Shown piece by piece: positions 31,026-33,110 of a stretch of 33,110 bases of DNA; within the stretch, counting starts at the first letter, position 1, and each line of letters starts with the position of its first letter. The stretch comes from Verrucomicrobia bacterium UBA6015 (GTDB lineage Bacteria > Verrucomicrobiota > Kiritimatiellia > UBA8416): the NCBI GenBank assembly GCA_002428045.1, contig DIZZ01000272.1, forward strand, positions 1 through 33,110, written 5' to 3'. The translations under genes were made by a program, and so were the position numbers. The notes under the pieces are model-generated. The model did no database searches, was not told the origin of the DNA, and saw nothing but the letters and a program-made list of their open reading frames with translations.

Positions 31026-33110
31026 TTAGGATATAAAGAGATTGGCTGCTGAGCGACTGAGGCTGTCGATGTACATGGCCACGCCACCTTCTTCGACGCC
31101 GTCAATAAGCTCTTCCTTGCGGATGCCCATCAAGTCCATGGTCATGGTGCAGGCCACCAGGCGTACCCCGCTGCGTTGTGCCTGCGCGATCAGGGCAGGC
31201 AGCGGCATGACGTTTTTCTTTTGCATGATCCCCTTGATCATGCCCAATCCCATCCCCCCCATGTTCATCTGCGAAAGCTTCAGCTTGCCAGGCCCCTTGG
31301 GCATCATCCAGCCGAACATTTTCTCGATCAGGTTCTTCTGCACCGCGACCGGCCCGGATTTGCGCAGGATGTTGAGTCCCCAGAAGGTGAAGAAGAGGGT
31401 GACCTCGTACCCGGCGGCGACAGCCCCGTTGGCGATGATGAACGCCGCCATGGCCTTGTCGAAGTCGTTGCTGAAGACGACGTTGGTCATGGCCTTGCGG
31501 GCCGGCCCCGTGGACGTGGCGGTGGTGTTGGCGGCACGCTTGACGACGACCGCGCGGTATGATCCGCGCTCGGCGGGTTCGATCGAGATCAGCCCGTGCC
31601 CTGTCGTGTTGCACCACGCGGGGGCATCGGCGACAAACCCCGGATCGGTGGCGGTAATGCTGATGGCCTCGCCGACCGCCAGGTCGTCGATCGCCTGTTT
31701 GAGCTGCAGAATCGGTCCCGGGCACTGGAGGCCGCAGGCATTGATGGATTTGGTGATGTTCACGGGTTGCTCCCTGGGTTGGATGTCTTCGGCATCGGTA
31801 TCGGTTTGCGGGTGGTGGTCTTCCGGCATTTCAATAGCCGTCTTTGCAATGGTGCGGTTGTAGGTCGCCAGTCCGCCGGAGAGATTACGGCAGGCAAAAC
31901 CATGATGCTGCAGCACGCGGCAGGCCACGTAGCCGCGCAGGCCGACCTTGCAGAAGACAACGTATTCACGGTCTTTCGACAGTTCCCCGAGGCGTTCGCG
32001 CAGTTGCCCGAGCGGGATATTGATGGCCCCGGGGATGGTCCCTGCGGCAACCTCCTCGGGCGTGCCGACATCCAGCAGCTGAAGGTCCGCCCCCGGTTGC
32101 AGGATCTCTTCAGCATGGCACAGGCGTACATCGCCACGCAGGACATTTGCCGCCACGAAACCGGCATAGTTAACCGGATCCTTGGCCGACCCGTAAGGCG
32201 GTGCATACGATAGCTCCATCTCCTCAAGGTCATAGACGGTCAACCCCGCGCGAATCGCCACCGCAAACACGTCGATGCGTTTATCGACGCCGTCGGAACC
32301 CACCGCCTGGGCTCCCAGGACTTTGCCGCTGCCGGGATCGAACAGCATCTTGATGCTGAGCGCCGCCGCCCCCGGATAGTACGAGGCGTGGCTGGCCGGA
32401 TGAATATAGATTTTCTCGTAGTTCACACCTGCCCTTTTGGCCGCCTTTTCGCTGAGTCCCGTCATCCCGATCGCCAGGTTGAACACCTTGCAGATGGCGG
32501 TTCCCTGCGTGGCCTTATAGCGTGAATCACGTCCGAATAGGTTATCGGCGGCAATGCGCCCCTGCCGGTTGGCCGGACCGGCCAGCGGGACGAGGGCGGG
32601 GGTACCGGTAGCGAAGTCGATGACTTCCACGGCATCGCCAACGGCAAAGATCTTCGGGTCGGAGGTCTGCATGCGGTCATCCACACGGATGCCACCGCGC
32701 GGGCCGATCGCCAACCCGGCCTCGACGGCGAGTGCCGTTTCCGGCTTCACGCCAATGGCCAGTATCGCCAGGCCGGTATCAAGGGTTTCGCCACTACTGA
32801 GGGCGATGCGAAGTCCTTTCTCCGTTTCCTCAAAGACGGTCACGGACGTTTTCAACCGCAGATCCACCCCATGGAGCTGGAGTTCCTGGTGCAGGATCGA
32901 AACCATTTCGGGATCGGCCGGGCCCATCACCTGCGGGGCCAGTTCCACCAGCGTCACGCCGCACTTACGCCGCCGCAGGGCTTCCGCCATTTCAAGTCCG
33001 ATATAGCCGCCACCGATCACCGTGGTGTGCGTTGCCGCCCCCAGTGCCGCGATGATCCGGTCCATATCCTCCATACTCCGCAAGGTCAGCACTTTCGCAC
33101 TTCTAATCCC
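31026..33110 (-). CDS. CoA-disulfide reductase-type flavoprotein fused to rhodanese, TusA and DsrE2 domains, 5' partial
   Basis: This is a multi-domain sulfur-handling enzyme. The reading frame stays open to the window edge (codons before the GTG at 33092 read GIRSAK), so the N-terminal FAD part is outside. Visible domains in order are the NAD(P)H-binding segment (GGGYIGLEMAEAL), the second FAD segment (FAVGDAVEV), the dimerisation domain (SYAPPYGSAKDPVNYAG), a rhodanese domain with active cysteine in FCKVGLRG, a TusA-like domain with CGLQCPGPI, and a DsrE2-like domain with CTMTMDLMGI. Each of the last three carries a potential sulfur-transfer cysteine, so persulfide could pass along the protein after reduction of CoA disulfide, polysulfide or a similar substrate. 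Comparable fusions occur in anaerobic bacteria. It may act in sulfur reduction or detoxification. Confidence 0.9.
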   Translation of the reverse strand, partial: GIRSAKVLTLRSMEDMDRIIAALGAATHTTVIGGGYIGLEMAEALRRRKCGVTLVELAPQVMGPADPEMVSILHQELQLHGVDLRLKTSVTVFEETEKGLRIALSSGETLDTGLAILAIGVKPETALAVEAGLAIGPRGGIRVDDRMQTSDPKIFAVGDAVEVIDFATGTPALVPLAGPANRQGRIAADNLFGRDSRYKATQGTAICKVFNLAIGMTGLSEKAAKRAGVNYEKIYIHPASHASYYPGAAALSIKMLFDPGSGKVLGAQAVGSDGVDKRIDVFAVAIRAGLTVYDLEEMELSYAPPYGSAKDPVNYAGFVAANVLRGDVRLCHAEEILQPGADLQLLDVGTPEEVAAGTIPGAINIPLGQLRERLGELSKDREYVVFCKVGLRGYVACRVLQHHGFACRNLSGGLATYNRTIAKTAIEMPEDHHPQTDTDAEDIQPREQPVNITKSINACGLQCPGPILQLKQAIDDLAVGEAISITATDPGFVADAPAWCNTTGHGLISIEPAERGSYRAVVVKRAANTTATSTGPARKAMTNVVFSNDFDKAMAAFIIANGAVAAGYEVTLFFTFWGLNILRKSGPVAVQKNLIEKMFGWMMPKGPGKLKLSQMNMGGMGLGMIKGIMQKKNVMPLPALIAQAQRSGVRLVACTMTMDLMGIRKEELIDGVEEGGVAMYIDSLSRSAANLFIS

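Overview
The window (about 60% GC by eye, densely coding, no gene-free stretch over 300 bases) looks chromosomal. It comes from a Gram-negative-type bacterium, most likely of the Planctomycetes-Verrucomicrobia-Chlamydiae group, perhaps Kiritimatiellota or Lentisphaerota. That guess rests on a lone prepilin with an FCDGHVE motif, paired Gfo/Idh/MocA oxidoreductases, an outer-membrane barrel, a PotC-PotD fusion and a heptanucleotide repeat; it is inference, not a database result. No tRNA, rRNA, CRISPR array, insertion sequence or phage gene was seen.

Layout. 1-1692: 3' part of a fused polyamine ABC permease/binding protein, then a probable terminator. 1820-4005: a PfkB-type sugar kinase and a PHP-domain protein, convergent with overlapping stop codons. 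4201-9919: a small outer-membrane barrel followed by a phosphate uptake operon, pstS-pstC-pstA-pstB1-pstB2-phoU. 10122-15877: aspartate-family and branched-chain amino acid genes (hom, lysC, cimA), then an OsmC-like protein and a membrane protein with a four-cysteine tail. 27555 down to 15952 (minus strand): thirteen closely packed genes, five of whose junctions are 4-base ATGA/GTGA overlaps. In transcription order they are a tandem-receiver regulator, nrdR, an unknown protein, a Tat-exported amidase, purC, a BaiN-type flavoprotein, a cystathionine gamma-synthase-like enzyme, a prepilin, cobU, dapA, dapB, panB and an MFS exporter. 27726-28570 (plus): a Nudix hydrolase and clpS. 30839 down to 28585 (minus): two Gfo/Idh/MocA oxidoreductases. 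33110 down to 31026 (minus): a CoA-disulfide-reductase/rhodanese/TusA/DsrE2 fusion, cut by the window end.

How the genes work together. The Pst operon imports phosphate, and PhoU would connect it to regulation. LysC feeds both the homoserine branch (hom) and the diaminopimelate branch (dapA, dapB), while CimA supplies isoleucine precursor without threonine. PanB draws on the valine pathway for pantothenate.

The most striking observation is in the two consecutive PstB ATPases. PstB1 keeps the LSGGQ signature but has lost the Q-loop glutamine and the switch histidine. PstB2 keeps both of those but has lost the signature. The losses are complementary, as expected for an obligate heterodimer with one working and one degenerate ATP site, whereas PstB is normally regarded as a homodimer. 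The second is a 7-base-phased degenerate repeat that has become the last roughly 77 codons of the flavoprotein gene and runs up to the start codon of the next gene.
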